The notes beneath the pieces were generated by a model. The model searched no databases. It was given only the letters and a program-made list of their open reading frames with translations, and was not told the DNA's origin. A DNA stretch of 64,000 nucleotides. Source: Sphingobacterium sp. GTDB lineage: Bacteria > Bacteroidota > Bacteroidia > Sphingobacteriales > Sphingobacteriaceae. Position 1 is the first letter of the stretch. Each line of letters starts with the position of its first letter. The position numbers were made by a program, and so were the translations under genes. The stretch is taken from the NCBI GenBank assembly GCA_031277685.1, contig JAITLV010000087.1:62001-126000 (forward strand), given 5' to 3'. Shown here piece by piece: positions 62,540-64,000 of this stretch.

Positions 62540-62635
62540 TACGGGTTTCGACCAAAATAAACGTTACATAACGGTTATTTTCCCAACAAGATCTGGATAC
62601 AGTTTATGGTTTAATCCTTTAAATTTTTAAATTGT

Positions 62636-62899
62636 ATGGCTACAACAACAAATCTTTATCAACACTTACTGGAAAAATTCAATTACTATTCTACGGACGA
62701 ACTGATACAGCTCAACAACGACACTATCTTAGGACAAGGCTGGGGTTCAGCTAAAGCAACCTTTAGAACCGCTTTGATCAGTACGTTCTCCAAAAGAGGG
62801 CTAGATCTTTCCAACATCATCTCCAAAGAAGACGGTTTCACCTCGGTAAAGCATGTCCCGGTACGTTTGGAACAAAATGTATTGATTCCGCTGCAGTAA
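62636..62899 (+). CDS. Small hypothetical protein (87 aa)
   Basis: Cytoplasmic protein of 87 residues, MATTTNLYQHLLEKFNYYST and on, with a helical first half and SAKATFRTALISTFSKRGLDLSNI in the middle. No named family recognised. The long structured leader ahead of it is unusual for such a small gene and suggests post-transcriptional control. Confidence 0.6.
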   Translation: MATTTNLYQHLLEKFNYYSTDELIQLNNDTILGQGWGSAKATFRTALISTFSKRGLDLSNIISKEDGFTSVKHVPVRLEQNVLIPLQ

Positions 62900-62937
62900 T
62901 CGTTATTATCAAACAAAACAGCGTGCAAGAAATAGAC

Positions 62938-62966
62938 AAAAAAAGGTAGGCCTAGCCTACCCTTTT
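62938..62966. terminator. Bidirectional Rho-independent terminator
   Basis: GGTAGGC pairs with GCCTACC over a three-base loop, with A-tract on the left and T-tract on the right. It ends the 87-residue gene and the leftward 101-residue gene, whose TAG stop lies within the stem. Confidence 0.85.
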
Positions 62967-63262
62967 GTCAATGAGTGATGATATTTTAAGGTATGATTGA
63001 GCGAATGTGCTGTCTGTCGGGCATCATCCTGATAGGAAGACAAGTCCTCACATGTTCGAATTTCCGCTACATCCACTTTCTTTCTTACTTTGCTGATGAC
63101 CTGATTTAATTCCGATTTCCAGTTGCCTGGATCGCCAAAATCGTCCATCCAATTTTTATTGATAAACTTTTTGTAGTTCAAAAGCAAAAGATACAATTCC
63201 TCACCACTACCGGCGCGATTGATTGACGTGCGCCAGTTCTCTAATTTTTCTTTAAAACTCAT
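62957..63262 (-). CDS. Small hypothetical protein (101 aa)
   Basis: The track start at 63310 would add a hydrophobic 16-residue stretch; the ATG at 63262 (MSFKEKLENWRTSINRAGSG) gives a compact soluble helical protein of 101 residues. No family recognised. The longer form would carry an N-terminal membrane segment (YLVFQYIFCILLV), so the start choice changes predicted location; I prefer the shorter form. The stop lies in the terminator stem. Confidence 0.5.
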   Translation of the reverse strand: MSFKEKLENWRTSINRAGSGEELYLLLLNYKKFINKNWMDDFGDPGNWKSELNQVISKVRKKVDVAEIRTCEDLSSYQDDARQTAHSLNHTLKYHHSLTKG

Positions 63263-63499
63263 AACCAGCAATATACAAAAAATATACTGAAATACCAAAT
63301 ATCCATTCATATCACCTCTACCCTTGACTCCCGCATGACTTATACAGGGCTATTCCAGACTTCATATTTTAAATAGTTCTTTTTCAACCGCATACCGCAA
63401 ATTGCCATCCACGCATTAAACTGTATTGAATTCAACGGGTCATATAAAGAACAGCACAATTATTTGGTCATAATAACAATTATTAACTGAACTATTTAT
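63263..63499. other. Divergent spacer before the DKNYY gene
   Basis: About 240 bases between divergent genes, A+T-rich. TTTG in ATTATTTGGTC near 63471 could be a -33 for the DKNYY gene, but no matching -7 is clear. Nothing else recognised. Confidence 0.25.
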
Positions 63500-64000
63500 A
63501 TGATGACAAAAGTATATTTGAAAGCTATGCTCACCAGTTTTTCGGTTACCCTATTTTCCACGGCTACTCCTGGATTCAGCACGGAAAAACTTATCGCCAA
63601 CAAGCATTCCTTTTCCTATGCCCAAGTCCGCTTGGGTGATGGTTATGCCAAGCTTGGCAACAGAATTTTCTACCGAGGCAAGGAAGTAAAGGCTGCCCAT
63701 GTCACTTCTTTTCAGTCCCTAGGTAATGGATATGCCAAAGACACCTGGAAAGTTTATTATCGTGGAGTGGATGTTGCAGAAGCCAATTCCTCTACCTTCC
63801 AAAACCTAAGGGATGGTTATTCCAAAGATGTATGGAAAGTATATTACCGCGGTAAATTAATCCCCGGAGCCGCTACATCGTCCTTTATGGTACTGGGTAA
63901 TGGCTATACCAAAGATGCCTGGAAAGCCTATTATTTTGGTGAAGCTATTGCAAATGCCAGCACATCAAGCTTTGAAAATCTGGGCAAAGGTTATGCGAAG
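63500..64000 (+). CDS. DKNYY repeat protein, 5' part
   Basis: Open frame from ATG 63500 to the window edge (167 codons, no stop), missing from the ORF track because it is truncated. The N-terminus MMTKVYLKAMLTSFSVTLFST looks like a signal peptide. From residue 45 the protein is a tandem array with exact 29-residue period, each unit like LGNGYAKDTWKVYYRG followed by a short variable end, the pattern of the DKNYY family. Family function is unknown; such repeat proteins are usually secreted or surface-located. The full repeat count cannot be seen. Confidence 0.85.
   Translation, partial: MMTKVYLKAMLTSFSVTLFSTATPGFSTEKLIANKHSFSYAQVRLGDGYAKLGNRIFYRGKEVKAAHVTSFQSLGNGYAKDTWKVYYRGVDVAEANSSTFQNLRDGYSKDVWKVYYRGKLIPGAATSSFMVLGNGYTKDAWKAYYFGEAIANASTSSFENLGKGYAK
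63632..64000 (+). repeat. Tandem 87-base coding repeats (DKNYY units)
   Basis: Units start at 63632, 63719, 63806, 63893 and 63980, so the period is exactly 87 bases (29 codons) with no indels. Units share GYxKDxWKxYYxG at protein level; the first unit is the most diverged (GYAKLGNRIFYRG). The array continues past the window edge. Confidence 0.85.

Noticed and set aside
62520-62552. Partial resemblance of the leader (CCGCGGTGGTAAATTAATACGGG) to the 530-loop of 16S rRNA and to a T-box core
   Set aside because: The match is short, interrupted, and lacks surrounding rRNA helices or the T-box order of elements. Treated as an unassigned leader hairpin.
1-64000. CRISPR arrays, tRNA or rRNA genes, insertion sequences, integrases
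   Set aside because: No regularly spaced repeat-spacer arrays, cloverleaf-forming sequences, transposase motifs or att-like repeats at tRNA genes were recognised on reading both strands.

Overview
The window looks like a chromosomal segment of a Bacteroidota bacterium, most likely the Sphingobacteriaceae (Sphingobacterium-like). The grounds are the A+T-rich sequence, the carboxypeptidase-regulatory/TonB-type outer-membrane receptor, LytTR regulators paired with His_kinase sensors, many envelope proteins ending their signal peptide in AQ, weak Shine-Dalgarno sequences, and repeated TAnnTTTG boxes (the Bacteroidota -7 element) in front of genes. No rRNA, tRNA, CRISPR array, insertion sequence or phage module was seen. 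Genus assignment is an inference.

Layout. 1-7.6 kb: the start of a leftward gene, a GNAT acetyltransferase, an HPP membrane protein, a leftward TonB-type receptor, a VOC protein and four poorly characterised leftward genes. 8.0-10.7 kb: a LytTR regulator with a lipoprotein TPR histidine kinase. 11-16.5 kb: a secreted glutaminase-like enzyme and an MscS channel. 16.7-20 kb: GNAT, then paiB-paiA-yggS-glutamine amidotransferase. 20-25.4 kb: mdaB-ygiN with a divergent LysR regulator, a Crp-like regulator, dihydrolipoyl dehydrogenase and OsmC. 25.4-33.1 kb: a LytTR two-component pair divergent from a TolC-RND-adaptor exporter. 33-38 kb: Ntn amide hydrolase, DUF218 protein, methyltransferase, an alpha/beta-hydrolase stub, DyP peroxidase, DUF4180, VOC. 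38-43 kb: GNAT, AraC, oleate hydratase, hydroxyacyl-CoA dehydrogenase. 43-47 kb: serine hydrolase, membrane protein, Crp-like regulator, HAD phosphatase, DinB. 47.4-55.3 kb: an OmpR-type two-component system followed by a CzcCBA-type metal exporter. 55.3-59.2 kb: a TolC-EmrA-EmrB type exporter. 59.6-61.4 kb: a BlaI-type repressor with a BlaR1-like M56 sensor. 61.5-64 kb: DUF3050, two small unknown genes and the start of a DKNYY-repeat protein.

Most interesting points. (1) The BlaR1-like protein carries an N-acetylmuramoyl-L-alanine amidase fold where BlaR1 carries its penicillin sensor. Its zinc ligands are kept but the catalytic glutamate appears to be a serine, which suggests a peptidoglycan-fragment sensor. 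Its repressor gene is preceded by a perfect 52-bp palindrome. (2) The metal-efflux operon is preceded by four TCTAA repeats in exact 11-bp phase, ending 23 bp before a TAnnTTTG box. (3) The LytTR-linked exporter has a direct repeat ending at the same 23-bp distance from its -7 box. (4) A near-identical palindrome lies 21 bp upstream of a -7-like box at two loci 42 kb apart (VOC and DinB genes). (5) The RND permease at 28.7 kb carries a canonical EF-hand loop in its central cytoplasmic linker. (6) A small unknown gene has a long leader with a 14-residue upstream ORF lying across a GC-rich hairpin.

Starts were moved from the ORF track where the track used TTG, or where a signal peptide, a family N-terminus or a promoter box pointed to a downstream ATG. 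All family calls come from reading the sequence, with no database search.
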